64,000 nucleotides of DNA from Pseudomonas fluorescens (GCF_902497875.1 NZ_CABVHY010000033.1:22300-86299), one strand, 5' to 3'; counted from the first letter of the stretch, positions 26,185-35,329 are shown. The notes: generated by a model not told the origin, from the sequence alone. A program made the numbers and translations.

Positions 26185-27141
26185 TCAAAGGTCGAAGCGA
26201 TCAATCGCCCTGCGCCGCTCGTTTTCATCCCGAACATCGTAATTCGCGGTGGTCTGGATGTTGGTGTGATGGGCGAGCTTTTGCGCGATCGACAAGTCGT
26301 GCTCCTCGATCACTCGGGTGATGAATGAACGGCGAAAATCATGCGGCATGATTTTCACCCCGACCTGGGTGCCGCGTTGCCGGGCGATGTAATAGATCGC
26401 GTGTTTGGTAATGCGCTCACGGGTGATGTGACTGCCGCGGCGAATCCGGTTGAACAGAAACGGATCGTCTTCCTGCCCTTCGATCAACTGCGAGCGGCGG
26501 AACTCCAGCCACGCATCGAGCTTGGCGAAGGCCCAGCTCGGGGCGTATTTGATCAGCTCCTTGTTGCCTTTGGCGGTGACTCGCAAGCTGCGCTCATTGA
26601 AGTCGATCTGCTTGAGCTCCAGGTTCACCGACTCGGATTTGCGCATGCCCGAGCCATACAGAATCGCAATCACCGCAGCGTCCCGCAGCCCCTGCGGGCG
26701 TGGGTCAGCGGCGCAGACCGCCATCAGGTCCTGGATCAGCGTGCGCTTGAGATTGCGGCCCTGGGACAGGCGTGTGCCGGCGATGGGTTTGACCGAACGC
26801 ATTTTCAACAGATGGTCCTGGGTGATCAGGCTCAGGCGCCACGCTTCGTTCATCACCCCGCGCACGGCATTGACATACAACGACGAGGTGTTGGGTGCAT
26901 AGCCATCGGTACGCAAGGCCGCGACCAGTGCGATGACGTCGCCAGGTTGCAGCTCATGCCAGGGGATTTCTTCGATATTGACCTCGTCGAAACCCAGCCG
27001 GTCCGCGGCATCCTGCAGCACGTAGCGCATGGTCAGCCGGCTGGAAGGCGCCAGACGAGCCAGATAGAGCGTCAGCGGATTAGCGTTACCTTTTGCGGCG
27101 CTTGAGGTACTCGGTAATTCGGTATCGGGTAGATCAATCAA
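26185..27141 (-). CDS. Tyrosine recombinase / phage-type integrase
   Basis: 318 residues from TTG 27141. An N-terminal SAM-like core-binding domain (about 20-120) precedes the catalytic domain, with R167 (GSGMRKSE), K191 (TAKGNKE), H267-x-x-R270 (PHDFRRSF), H291 or H292 (LAHHTNI) and nucleophile Y301 (TTANYDVRDE). All catalytic residues are present, so it looks active. It stands alone: no excisionase, cargo or obvious attachment repeats flank it, and the neighbours are ordinary chromosomal genes. It may be a domesticated recombinase or the remnant of an island; neither is demonstrated. Confidence 0.88.
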   Translation of the reverse strand: MIDLPDTELPSTSSAAKGNANPLTLYLARLAPSSRLTMRYVLQDAADRLGFDEVNIEEIPWHELQPGDVIALVAALRTDGYAPNTSSLYVNAVRGVMNEAWRLSLITQDHLLKMRSVKPIAGTRLSQGRNLKRTLIQDLMAVCAADPRPQGLRDAAVIAILYGSGMRKSESVNLELKQIDFNERSLRVTAKGNKELIKYAPSWAFAKLDAWLEFRRSQLIEGQEDDPFLFNRIRRGSHITRERITKHAIYYIARQRGTQVGVKIMPHDFRRSFITRVIEEHDLSIAQKLAHHTNIQTTANYDVRDENERRRAIDRFDL

Positions 27142-27488
27142 ACTGAACAGGCCTTAAATGAAAATGGCTCAACCTAATAGCTCACTAGTTGAGCTGTCCT
27201 AATGCAAAGAAGGTTTTTTCTCTGGGGAAAGTCGGTGCAACGCAGACCCTGAACCTTAGCTGCCTGGCTCTCGGATATACAGCCTTTTGCCCGGTTTTTT
27301 CCTGTTTTCCGACCATTGCCCAAGTTCAAAGCCGTGTTCTTGAACCTTCCCCTCTCTCGCAGAAAGAGCCTACACATAAATCGGTAACCATCACCTATGA
27401 GCGCCCCTCGAGCGGCTCATAATCAATCGGTAAAATCGACTTACAGAAAAGTTAATGCGTTTCTTGCCAAACTACCCTTGGTGCCTCC
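27142..27488. other. 347-nt AT-richer gap, no gene recognised
   Basis: It separates the divergent integrase and small hypothetical gene. Composition is lower in GC than the neighbours. A short inverted repeat TATGAGC (27396-27402) / GCTCATA (27415-27421) is visible; no REP or terminator was found. Confidence 0.5.
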
Positions 27489-27836
27489 ATGCCCGAAGAT
27501 GCCCCCCTCAGTGCCCAGCCTGCCCGATCGTTGCGCGAAGGCATCGACCCTCTTGCCTCACAGGCTCTGCTCTACGGCGAACCGCCGCTGCCCTTGCCAC
27601 AACTGAACACACTGAGAGCGTTGCGCAATGCCCTGGTAGCGCTCAAGGGGCCGCTGGCGGAAAATCCGCGGTTGCGCGAGCGTATTGAATGGGGGCTTTT
27701 CAACAACGAGACTTATGATCGGATGCTGGGCAAAGTGGTCTGTCGGCCCCTCGACTTTCACCGGCAATGGGCACCTGAACACGCCGTCAGGAAGCGGCCT
27801 TCAGAACCACTCCCAACGCCGGGTCGAATACCTTGA
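27489..27836 (+). CDS. Small hypothetical protein
   Basis: 115 residues, MPEDAPLSAQPARSLREG..., with no recognised domain, signal peptide or membrane segment. Codon usage for the first ~90 codons is typical of the surrounding genes (third positions mostly G/C), which supports real coding. There is no clear Shine-Dalgarno. The last 20 residues are Pro/Arg-rich and less convincing, so the C-terminus may be frameshifted or non-native. It ends 29 nt before the 3' end of ligD, which runs in the opposite direction. Confidence 0.45.
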   Translation: MPEDAPLSAQPARSLREGIDPLASQALLYGEPPLPLPQLNTLRALRNALVALKGPLAENPRLRERIEWGLFNNETYDRMLGKVVCRPLDFHRQWAPEHAVRKRPSEPLPTPGRIP

Positions 27837-27865
27837 CCAGAAGTCTGCGATGCGGTCTTTAATGT

Positions 27866-30430
27866 TCAAACCTTGCGCATCCCTATCCGTCGACACATGT
27901 CAGCGGTGATGGTCTGTCGGGTTTTCTTCAGGTCCGCCCAGGGTTCGTCACCAACGTCGACCAAGCGCTCATACACAGTGTGCAGATTCCATTGATTGCC
28001 CCCCTTCAGCTGCGCGACCTCTTCGCGAAAGATCGGTACCGACACCGGCAGCCCTTCGCGAGTGCGCACGGCGTAGGCACAGATGGTGGTAGCGCCAAGG
28101 CCATTGCGCAGGTAGTCGATGAAAATTCGCCCCACCCGATTTTTCGGTCCGGATACCGCGGAAAATCGATCGGGCAACAGCTTGGCCATGTGGCTGACTA
28201 TCGCGTGGCTGAAATCCTTGACCTCATCCCAGCCAAGTTTGCGGGTGAGCGGCACGATCAGGTGGATGCCCTTCCCACCGCTGGTCTTGAGGAATGCCTT
28301 GAGTCCCAGTTCATCGAGCACCGAGAGGGTTAACTGCGTCGCTTCGACCATGCTTTTCCAGGGCAATGCCGGGTCGGGGTCGAGATCAAGGACAAATCGG
28401 TCGGGCTTGTCCAGGTTGTCAGAGGTGGCGTTCCAGGTGTGCAACTCCACCGTGCTCATCTGCACCGCCCCGACCAGGGCTTCGATGTTATTGATCATCA
28501 TCACCGGCTGCCCGGTGACGTCCTTGTCCAGAGTAACGATCCCCGGAATGGCCAGGCGCTCCGCATTTTTCTGGAAGAACAATTCCCCGGCAATGCCTTC
28601 GGGCGCCCGAACCAGTGCCACCGGTCGATTCTTGAGCTGAGGCAGGATCCACTCGGCGACGCTGGCGTAGTACTCCGCAAGCTGCACTTTGGTGGTGCCG
28701 CTGGTGGCATCGATGATTCGGTCGGGGTGGGTGATGCGCACTTTGCCGGTACCCGACGCAGCTTGGGTTGAGGCGACCTTGGCGGGTGGTTTTTTCGCAG
28801 CGCTGGCTGGTTTTTTCATATCCTTCGGGCGCTCCTCAGTAATATCCCTGGCAGGTTTATCGTCACGCAGCCCATGAAATACCCCATGGCGTACCGACCC
28901 ATCCTTGGTCATTTCGGCATAGGCGACTTCTGCCAACACATTCGGTTTCAGCCAATGCACGCCTTTAGCCTCAAAACCGCTCGGTGGATTGACCACCGCC
29001 GGTTTTTTCGTCTCCAGCGGCTTGAGTTGTTGATAAATGCTCTTGAGGGTTCCTTCGTTAAAGCCGGTCCCCACCTTCCCCGCATAGCGCAATTCGCCGC
29101 TGTCGGTATCATGCAACCCCAGAAGCAAGGCACCAAAGGCACTGCGCGCACCTTTGGGGTCGGTGTAACCAACCACCACAAACTCCTGTCGATGTTTGCA
29201 CTTGAGTTTGATCCAGTCACTGCTGCGCCGGGACACATAAGGCGAGCCAAGACGTTTGCCGATCAACCCTTCCATCTGCATTTCACAGGCACTGTTGAGC
29301 AAGGCTTCCGGGCCCTCGCCAAATGCCTCGGAGAACCGCAGAAGCGGTTCTTCGTTAAGGTTAAGCACCGTCGCCAGGGCGGCCCTTCGTTCCTCGACGG
29401 GCACCTCTCGCAGGTCAACGCCATTGAGGTAAGGCAAGTCGAACAGGTAGTAAACGATGCCGCCACTGCGACCTGAGTCAAAGGCGTTTTGCAGGGCCTG
29501 AAAATCCGGGACTCCCTGCTCGTTGGCCACCACCATTTCACCGTCAAGCCAGGCTGACTCCAGACCAAGGGCAGCCAGGGCCGCTGCTTGTTGGGGTAGC
29601 TTGTGAGTCCAGTCATGACCATTACGGGTGAACAGCTGGATTTCGCCGTGATCGACACGGGCCATGATTCGATAACCGTCGAACTTGATTTCATAGCTCC
29701 AGTCGCCGTCCGGCGCGCTGTCGACCAGTGTCGCCAGTTCCGGCTTGAGCAGTTCGGGCAGTTTGGCTTTGCGCGCGCCGGTCAATTGCGGCGATTTATA
29801 CTTTTGCGCAGGTGCCGGATTTTTTTTGATGGGTTTGGGTTTGTCCGTGCCTCGCGCCTTGGGGACGATCGTGCGGTCGCTAAGGACGCTGTCCGGCTCG
29901 GCCTTGACCACGTCATACTCGGCCTCGGGCTTCGCTGCATTGTCCTGATGCTTGATCAGAAACCATTGCTCTTGCTTGCCCGGCATGTGGGTGCGCACCA
30001 GGTTCCACAGGCCGCTGAGTTTTTCGCCCTGCAACTCGAACTTCAAACGGCCCTTTTCATAGGCTTTGGCAGGGTCTTCCTGAGGTATCCACACCCCACG
30101 GTCCCAGACAATCACATCGCCTGCGCCGTAATGCCCTTCGGGAATGCTGCCCTCGAACGTGACGTAATCGATCGGATGATCTTCGACGTGCACCGCCAGT
30201 CGCTTTACCTTGGGGTCCAGAGACGGTCCCTTTGGCACCGCCCAACTCTTGAGCGCGCCATCGAGCTCCAGCCGAAAATCGTAGTGCAGTCGAGAGGCAT
30301 CGTGCTTTTGAATACAGAACTGCAAGGCGTGCGCAGTTTTTTTCGAGCGCTTTGCCGATTTGTTCGCCGCAGGTTCCGGCGTGGCGGCGAAGTCTCGCAT
30401 GCGATTGTAGTCGTCCAGATTTTTGCTCAT
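27866..30430 (-). CDS. ligD: NHEJ DNA ligase LigD (phosphoesterase-ligase-polymerase)
   Basis: 854 residues with the three LigD modules in Pseudomonas order. The 3'-phosphoesterase lies at about residues 30-185 (HDASRLHYDFRLELDG, EDHPIDYVTFEGSIPEGHYG). The ATP-dependent ligase lies at about 225-530, with adenylated lysine K249 in YEIKFDGYR. The archaeo-eukaryotic-primase-type polymerase lies at about 560-854 (DLDPDP near residue 681, KTSGGKGIHL). It repairs double-strand breaks with Ku. No ku gene is in the window on either side, so the partner must be elsewhere or absent. Confidence 0.95.
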   Translation of the reverse strand: MSKNLDDYNRMRDFAATPEPAANKSAKRSKKTAHALQFCIQKHDASRLHYDFRLELDGALKSWAVPKGPSLDPKVKRLAVHVEDHPIDYVTFEGSIPEGHYGAGDVIVWDRGVWIPQEDPAKAYEKGRLKFELQGEKLSGLWNLVRTHMPGKQEQWFLIKHQDNAAKPEAEYDVVKAEPDSVLSDRTIVPKARGTDKPKPIKKNPAPAQKYKSPQLTGARKAKLPELLKPELATLVDSAPDGDWSYEIKFDGYRIMARVDHGEIQLFTRNGHDWTHKLPQQAAALAALGLESAWLDGEMVVANEQGVPDFQALQNAFDSGRSGGIVYYLFDLPYLNGVDLREVPVEERRAALATVLNLNEEPLLRFSEAFGEGPEALLNSACEMQMEGLIGKRLGSPYVSRRSSDWIKLKCKHRQEFVVVGYTDPKGARSAFGALLLGLHDTDSGELRYAGKVGTGFNEGTLKSIYQQLKPLETKKPAVVNPPSGFEAKGVHWLKPNVLAEVAYAEMTKDGSVRHGVFHGLRDDKPARDITEERPKDMKKPASAAKKPPAKVASTQAASGTGKVRITHPDRIIDATSGTTKVQLAEYYASVAEWILPQLKNRPVALVRAPEGIAGELFFQKNAERLAIPGIVTLDKDVTGQPVMMINNIEALVGAVQMSTVELHTWNATSDNLDKPDRFVLDLDPDPALPWKSMVEATQLTLSVLDELGLKAFLKTSGGKGIHLIVPLTRKLGWDEVKDFSHAIVSHMAKLLPDRFSAVSGPKNRVGRIFIDYLRNGLGATTICAYAVRTREGLPVSVPIFREEVAQLKGGNQWNLHTVYERLVDVGDEPWADLKKTRQTITADMCRRIGMRKV

Positions 30431-30505
30431 GGCTCACCTGCGGATCTCTCATACCTCTGCGCGCCTGCTCCAGCGACAATCCATGGGTGATGATCGCTTC
30501 CGGGC

Positions 30506-30928
30506 TCACTCCCAACGACCGCCCGCCATTTCGCAGTCTTTGCGTGCCTGTGGCAGGTGCGCGGTCTGGTAGTAATAGGTGACCACCTGCGCGCCTTGGG
30601 GAATGTTCAGCGGATCCTGCCCGGGTGCCTTGCTCGTCGCGTGCGGATTGGCCAGCCCCTCCTGGGTCAGTGTCGCGATGCAGCTGCCGACCGAGCCGGT
30701 CTGGCACTGGGCGACCTGGCGTTTTTCACTGGTGAGCATTTCCTTGCTCTCGTTGCTGCATGACCAATCGATTGCCTCCGGCGGCACACCGGTGAACCGG
30801 TAACAGGTATGGGTTTCAACACTCGGCACCGCGCTGCTTTGCGAGCGGGTGACAACATCGCAGGCAGCGCCATGGCTGTAGCTGCTGACCAGCATGGCCA
30901 ACCCGAGAATGAAGGTGTGCGTGTTCAT
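30506..30928 (-). CDS. Secreted Cys-containing hypothetical protein
   Basis: 140 residues. An N-terminal signal peptide (1-20, MNTHTFILGLAMLVSSYSHG) is followed by a short mature protein with six cysteines, including ETHTCYRFTG, WSCSNESKEML and CQTGSVGSC, suggesting disulfides. AGGCAGG precedes the ATG. No family was recognised. It lies between ligD and a DUF4142 gene on the same strand, 75 nt before ligD, so co-transcription is possible. Confidence 0.65.
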   Translation of the reverse strand: MNTHTFILGLAMLVSSYSHGAACDVVTRSQSSAVPSVETHTCYRFTGVPPEAIDWSCSNESKEMLTSEKRQVAQCQTGSVGSCIATLTQEGLANPHATSKAPGQDPLNIPQGAQVVTYYYQTAHLPQARKDCEMAGGRWE

Positions 30929-31000
30929 GTCTGCCTGCCTTGATGCTTGCGGCTGTGCCGAAGACGGGCACCGGGACGCCGGCCTTCGGCTAACCTGCGG

Positions 31001-31516
31001 TTATGGATTGGCCTGACTACCGCCATGCGCTGCGGCCAGCGCCTTGGCTTTCTCCAGGTGCTCTTGCAACGTTGGCAATGTCTGTTGGGCAAAGGCCTTG
31101 AGTTCGGCATCGGTGCCGTCTTTGGCATAATCCTGGAACAAGCTGATAGCCGCTTCGTGGGCATTGACCTGATTCTTGGCATAGGCCTGGTCGAAGGACT
31201 TGGCGTTACGCAACTCAAGGATCATCGCTTTGGCTTTGTCCATCAGCTCGGCATCGGTAGAGACTTTGAGCTGTTTGCTGGTGGCCAGTGTCTGGAGTTT
31301 CTCGCCGGCCTGTCCGTGATCCTTGATCATCATGTCAGCAAACGCTTTGACGTCGCTGGAGGTGCCCTTCTCCTTGGCCAGTTTTCCCGCCTCGACTTCG
31401 GCAACGCCTTTGGCCGATGCCTCTTCGACAAAATCATCAGCATCCTGGGCCGCATGCACCGCGCCAGCCAGTGTGAAAGCCAGAGCGAAAGCGCCGCTGC
31501 GCAACAGAGTATTCAT
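31001..31516 (-). CDS. DUF4142 periplasmic protein
   Basis: 171 residues from ATG 31516 with GAGG upstream; the longer frame extends into the intergenic region. Signal peptide residues 1-23 end AGAVHA. The rest is an alpha-helical ferritin-like bundle typical of DUF4142: VEEASAKGVAEVEAGKLAKEKG, VKAFADMMIKDHGQAGEKL and NAHEAAISLFQDYAKDG. Members are often stress-associated periplasmic proteins of unknown function. Same strand as the two genes downstream. Confidence 0.87.
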   Translation of the reverse strand: MNTLLRSGAFALAFTLAGAVHAAQDADDFVEEASAKGVAEVEAGKLAKEKGTSSDVKAFADMMIKDHGQAGEKLQTLATSKQLKVSTDAELMDKAKAMILELRNAKSFDQAYAKNQVNAHEAAISLFQDYAKDGTDAELKAFAQQTLPTLQEHLEKAKALAAAHGGSQANP

Positions 31517-31797
31517 TATGAAGTCCTCGTCTCGTGGTTCCGGATTGTTTTGGTTACCGCTACCTGTATTGAGCCTCGGGTTTTTGCAGAGGTTCATCTT
31601 TTTGTTCAGTGGCACTGGCTGGTTGGAAGGAAATTCCATTCGTCGCCCCCCCGCACAATCACGTTCAACTTCGATGGGCGCAGAGTGGAGATACAGCAAA
31701 ACTAATGCACTTAAAGCGCATTATTATGAATTTGTAGGGGATGCCGTTCATCGGCACACTGTGCTGGTTCCTGCCTCCCAAATGCTGGAACGTTCAA

Positions 31798-31831
31798 AGG
31801 GCTCTCTGGTGCTCCAGAGTGCTCTTTTTTT
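31798..31831 (+). terminator. Leader terminator upstream of the HPP gene
   Basis: AGGGC-T-CTCTGG (31798-31809) pairs with CCAGAG-T-GCTCT (31814-31825) around a TGCT tetraloop with one mismatch, and a T-run follows (31825-31831). It lies 33 nt before the likely ATG at 31864 and after 280 nt of leader, so it may attenuate the downstream gene. The rest of 31517-31797 shows no gene. Confidence 0.6.
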
Positions 31832-31863
31832 GTCGGTTTTTTTGTCATTGGATCGTCTTCGTC

Positions 31864-32571
31864 ATGCTCGCTCGCTGGTTTCCTGCCGCCATCAACACCC
31901 GCCCCGCAGAATGGAGTCGTGCCGCCATCGGCATGTCCTTCGCCACTATGTTTAGCGTCTGGTGCTGCGCAAAGGTGTTCGGGATGGAAGTGGCGCTGCA
32001 CTTGATCGGTCCGCTGGGCGCTTCGGCGGTGTTGCTGTTTGCCGTGTCGTCCGGCGCGCTGGCTCAGCCGTGGTCGATTCTTGGCGGCTACTTCACCGCG
32101 GCGGTGATTTCGCTGTTGGTGGCTCACGTGCTCGGTCGGACCCTGGGCAGTGCGTGCCTGGCCGCCGGCATGGCCCTGATGCTGATGTGCTGGCTGCGTT
32201 GCCTGCATCCCCCGGCCGGAGCCCTGGCCCTGTTGCTGGTGCTGGCTGATCCTGCGACCATCGCCCTGGACTGGCTGGCCCTGGGCTCGGTCATGCTCAG
32301 CGCGTTGTGCATGCTGTTCAGCGCGCTGGCCTATAACAACCTGACGCGGATACGCTACCCGAAAAGCCATAACGAGAAGGTTCCGGTGGTTCCCGCCGAT
32401 CACCCACCCATAGACCCAGCAGGCATCACCGCCGAAGACCTGAAGCGCGCGCTGGAAGACATGCAAGAGTTCTTCGACGTGACCCCCGAGGACCTCGAGC
32501 TGCTGATCCACGCCAGCGAACTGCACGCCAGGCGCCGCAGCATCGGCGAAGTGCTGTCCAGCCGGGTCTGA
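31864..32571 (+). CDS. HPP-family integral membrane protein
   Basis: 235 residues from ATG 31864, MLARWFPAAINTRP. The frame is open further upstream, but that part runs through a terminator hairpin and is unlikely to be translated. Four hydrophobic segments (about residues 24-45, 50-66, 72-96, 115-160) include the family signature LIGPLGASAVLLFAV and WLRCLHPPAGALALL. The C-terminal ~70 residues are soluble and charged. Plant and cyanobacterial HPP proteins have been linked to nitrite transport; transfer of that role to this gene is speculative. Confidence 0.85.
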   Translation: MLARWFPAAINTRPAEWSRAAIGMSFATMFSVWCCAKVFGMEVALHLIGPLGASAVLLFAVSSGALAQPWSILGGYFTAAVISLLVAHVLGRTLGSACLAAGMALMLMCWLRCLHPPAGALALLLVLADPATIALDWLALGSVMLSALCMLFSALAYNNLTRIRYPKSHNEKVPVVPADHPPIDPAGITAEDLKRALEDMQEFFDVTPEDLELLIHASELHARRRSIGEVLSSRV

Positions 32572-32587
32572 ATCTGTTGGTGCTTGC

Positions 32588-33622
32588 TCAGGCCGCCGCC
32601 AATTGCCGCGCCGGTACCGCCAGACTCACCGCCCGTACCGAAGTCCCGGCAGTCAAACCGAGGGCCTTCGCGGTGTCCACATCGACAATCAAGGTGCCTG
32701 CAGCAACCCGTGCCGGGGCGGCGGTGATCCGGCAATCGGCGAACTGACGGTTGTGAATCAAATACGGCACTGCCTGATCGCCGGGTGTGCCGATACTCAA
32801 CTGCAACACCTGGCTGTCACGCACCGCACGGATGTCGCCGGTGGCACACTCGATCAACGGCCCGCCGTCAAAGATATCGATGTAATCCTTGTGGTCGAAA
32901 CCTTCGGCCTTGAGCATGCCCAGCGCCGGTTCGGTATTGGGGTGAACCCGACCGATCGCCGAACGCGCCGCTTCCGGCAGCAGACAGGTCGGTAGCGGGA
33001 ACTTGGGCATCAACTCGGCAATAAAGGTCTTGTTGCCAAGGCCGGTGAGGTAGTCGGCATCGGCAAAGTCCATCTTGAAGAAATGCCGCCCCAGACCTTC
33101 CCAGAATGGCGAAACACCCTCCTCGTCCGAATAGCCGCGCATTTCGGCGATCACCTTGTCGCCGAATTGCTGACGAAACTCGGCCAGGAACAGAAAACGC
33201 GCCTTCGACAGCAATCGCCCATTGAGCCCATTGCGGTGGTCGGCATGCAGGAACAATGAGCACAGCTCCGAATGGCCGGTCATGTCATTGCCCAGGAACA
33301 GTGTCGGCAGCTGCTGGTTGATGCCGAGACTTTTCGATGCGGCGACAAACAGCCCGAGGCGGTAGTTGTACCAGGGCTCGCGCATCCCGACGGCTCCGGC
33401 CAGGGCACAGATGCCGATGGCCTGGCCGTTGTCCGCTTCCAGCACAAACAGATAGTCGGCATCGGCTCGCTCAGCCTCGCCGGCGAAGGTTTTTTCCGCC
33501 CATTCCAGACGCTGGCGCAAGCGCACTGCATCCGCCGGCAAGGTGGTCAAACCGGTGCCGGCACTGTGGGCCAGGGTCAGCAGGGCCGGTAAATCGGCCA
33601 TGGTTGCAGGACGGACGATCAT
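32588..33622 (-). CDS. astA: Arginine N-succinyltransferase
   Basis: 344 residues, normal AstA/AruF-AruG length. Diagnostic stretches: MIVRPATMADLPALLTLA, SELCSLFLHADHRNGLNGRLLSK, EMRGYSDEEGVSPFWEGLGRHFF and IGRVHPNTEPALGML. It transfers succinyl from succinyl-CoA to arginine in the first step of the arginine succinyltransferase pathway. Its start overlaps the stop of the CtlX-like gene (ATGA at 33619-33622), so the two are one operon. The other ast/aru genes are not adjacent, which makes this a stand-alone copy. Confidence 0.93.
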   Translation of the reverse strand: MIVRPATMADLPALLTLAHSAGTGLTTLPADAVRLRQRLEWAEKTFAGEAERADADYLFVLEADNGQAIGICALAGAVGMREPWYNYRLGLFVAASKSLGINQQLPTLFLGNDMTGHSELCSLFLHADHRNGLNGRLLSKARFLFLAEFRQQFGDKVIAEMRGYSDEEGVSPFWEGLGRHFFKMDFADADYLTGLGNKTFIAELMPKFPLPTCLLPEAARSAIGRVHPNTEPALGMLKAEGFDHKDYIDIFDGGPLIECATGDIRAVRDSQVLQLSIGTPGDQAVPYLIHNRQFADCRITAAPARVAAGTLIVDVDTAKALGLTAGTSVRAVSLAVPARQLAAA

Positions 33623-34560
33623 CGCAGTTGCTCCGCTGTGGTTTCAGGTTTTTTAGGTAGATAGACTTCCGCCAGCATGCAGCGCGCGCTGCCGCCGCCG
33701 ATGCGTTCGATGGTGTCGATGTTCACTGGCAGCGGTTTGGCGTGACGCTCGATCAGCTTGTGTTGGGTGGCATCCAGTGATTGCCAGGCCGTGCGCGACA
33801 TCACCAGCAAGGGTTCGCCCGCGGCGTTATGGACTTCGAGCATGTTGCCCGCAAAAGACTCAAGCTGCTCCCAGCTCAGCGCCATCACCTGCTTGCCACT
33901 GTCTTGCAAGCGCGCCTGCAACGTCGAGCGCTCGCCCGCATCGCGGACCGACTCCAGGCAGGCGACCGCGAGGCTGCTGCCCACGCTCATCATCACATTG
34001 GTGTGGTAAATGGCGACGCCTTGGCGGTCCAGCGCATTGAACGCGCAAAGCTCATAGCCCAGATGATCAACCAACTGATTCAGGGCCCGGGCATGGGTGC
34101 GCGTGGAATAGCCGGCGTAACAAATGCGCTGCTGACGATCGAGCACCATGCTGCCGGTGCCCTCGAGGAACACTTCCTGCTGTTCCAGGCTGGACAGATC
34201 CAGCAACTGCTCGACCCGGTACTCGTCGCGCAACCAGTCCAGCACGCCCTTGTCCCGCTCGAGGCGCCGGTTATGGCCTTGCATCGGGTACAGCACCAAG
34301 GTGCCGTCAGGATGACTGCTCCAGCAATTGTTGGGGAAAATCGAGTCGGGGGTGTGTGGCGCTTCGCTGTCGTTGTGCACCATCACGGTGACACCCTGCT
34401 CCCGCAGCGCGGCGACATAGCCATCGAACTCTTGCAGCGCCTTGAGCTGCACATCTTCGGCAGCCGCTGCCGGGCGCTGGAAATGGTTGTTGGCCGCGGT
34501 GTCCTGATTGAAGGAGAAACGTGTCGGGCGAATCATCAAAACGGTATTGGTGGTTTGCAT
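33619..34560 (-). CDS. ctlX: CtlX-like citrulline/arginine hydrolase (amidinotransferase fold)
   Basis: 313 residues from ATG 34558-34560; the longer frame is not supported, and the SD is weak. Landmarks of the arginine deiminase/DDAH superfamily: MIRPTRFSFNQDTAANN, SIFPNNCWSSHPDGT, FLEGTGSMVLDRQ, YHTNVMMSVGS and the C-terminal nucleophile Cys in GGGSARCMLAEVYLP. The wording matches the citrulline-utilisation hydrolase CtlX group. It overlaps astA downstream, and an amino acid ABC operon lies upstream, so it likely acts on arginine-derived compounds. DDAH-type activity remains an alternative. Confidence 0.8.
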   Translation of the reverse strand: MQTTNTVLMIRPTRFSFNQDTAANNHFQRPAAAAEDVQLKALQEFDGYVAALREQGVTVMVHNDSEAPHTPDSIFPNNCWSSHPDGTLVLYPMQGHNRRLERDKGVLDWLRDEYRVEQLLDLSSLEQQEVFLEGTGSMVLDRQQRICYAGYSTRTHARALNQLVDHLGYELCAFNALDRQGVAIYHTNVMMSVGSSLAVACLESVRDAGERSTLQARLQDSGKQVMALSWEQLESFAGNMLEVHNAAGEPLLVMSRTAWQSLDATQHKLIERHAKPLPVNIDTIERIGGGSARCMLAEVYLPKKPETTAEQLR

Positions 34561-34702
34561 AGGCACAGAATCAATGAGGGTTGAGAGGGGCTCATTGTCT
34601 GATTCGGCACCGGGAAAACCCGGCTGATAATGGGGGTCGGGGTGATGGAAATGGCTGAAAGCGAGGGGGTAGGCAGCCGATTCGGTGAGGGCCGGGAAGA
34701 TC

Positions 34703-34805
34703 AAAAGATCGCAGCCTTCGGCAGCTCCTACGCGAGGTTTGTGTTCAACCCGTAATATCGGGTGTACCCGGTCGGCGTAGGAGCTGCCGAAGGCTGCGAT
34801 CTTTT
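34703..34805. repeat. REPIN (family A) between ctlX and lrp
   Basis: AAAAGATCGCAGCCTTCGGC on the left faces GCCGAAGGCTGCGATCTTTT on the right. The spacer is GCGAGG...GGGTGTACCCGGTCGGC, and the GGGTGTAC-x-x-x-TCGGCGTAG wording recurs in other family A copies. It may act as a transcription end between the two units. Confidence 0.88.
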
Positions 34806-34837
34806 GGCGGCCTCACAGACAACGATTGTAGCCAGGC

Positions 34838-35317
34838 TTACTCCATCGACGTCTTGACCATGGCCAATTCTGGATGGCTGACCAGCTTGTCGATATGCAA
34901 CTCCGAATCATCGAACCAGGTTTCGGTCAGCACCCGATAGTGCTCCATGTCCCGACAGCGCATGCGCAGGCTGTAGTCGAAAGCACCGCTGATCAAGCGG
35001 CATTCAAGCACCTGCGGACAGGCACGGACCTTGGCTTCGAAGGCTTTCTGCGCCGCCCGCCCGCTCTGGTTCGACAGCGCCACCAGCACCAGCAACGACA
35101 ACCCCGGTGTCAGCTTCTTTTCGTCAAGAATCGCCCCGTAGCCGCGGATAACGCCGAGCTGTTCGAGCTTGCGCACCCGTTCCAGGCACGGCCTGGGTGT
35201 CAGGTGGACCCGCTCGGAAAGCTTCTGATAGGTGATGCGCCCATCGTGGCGCAGCACCTCAATGATTGCCTGATCGATACGATCAAGCACGATCGACAGA
35301 TCGCGGATATCCGCCAT
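34838..35317 (-). CDS. Lrp/AsnC-family transcriptional regulator
   Basis: 159 residues. An N-terminal winged HTH (about 12-60, LDRIDQAIIEVLRHDGRITYQKLSERVHLTPRPCLERVRKLEQLGVI) is followed by the RAM/AsnC ligand domain (about 68-150). It starts 12 nt after the stop of the ABC ATPase gene and is probably the last gene of the transporter operon. This placement resembles aotJQMOP-argR, although ArgR there is of the AraC type. Likely senses an amino acid such as arginine and controls the transporter and ctlX-astA. Confidence 0.92.
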   Translation of the reverse strand: MADIRDLSIVLDRIDQAIIEVLRHDGRITYQKLSERVHLTPRPCLERVRKLEQLGVIRGYGAILDEKKLTPGLSLLVLVALSNQSGRAAQKAFEAKVRACPQVLECRLISGAFDYSLRMRCRDMEHYRVLTETWFDDSELHIDKLVSHPELAMVKTSME

Positions 35318-35329
35318 GTACGTCTTGCC

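Noticed and set aside
31741..31863. N-terminal extension of the HPP protein
   Set aside because: The extra 41 codons pass through a terminator hairpin and encode an atypical Cys/Trp/Phe-rich stretch; the ATG at 31864 gives the family's normal start.
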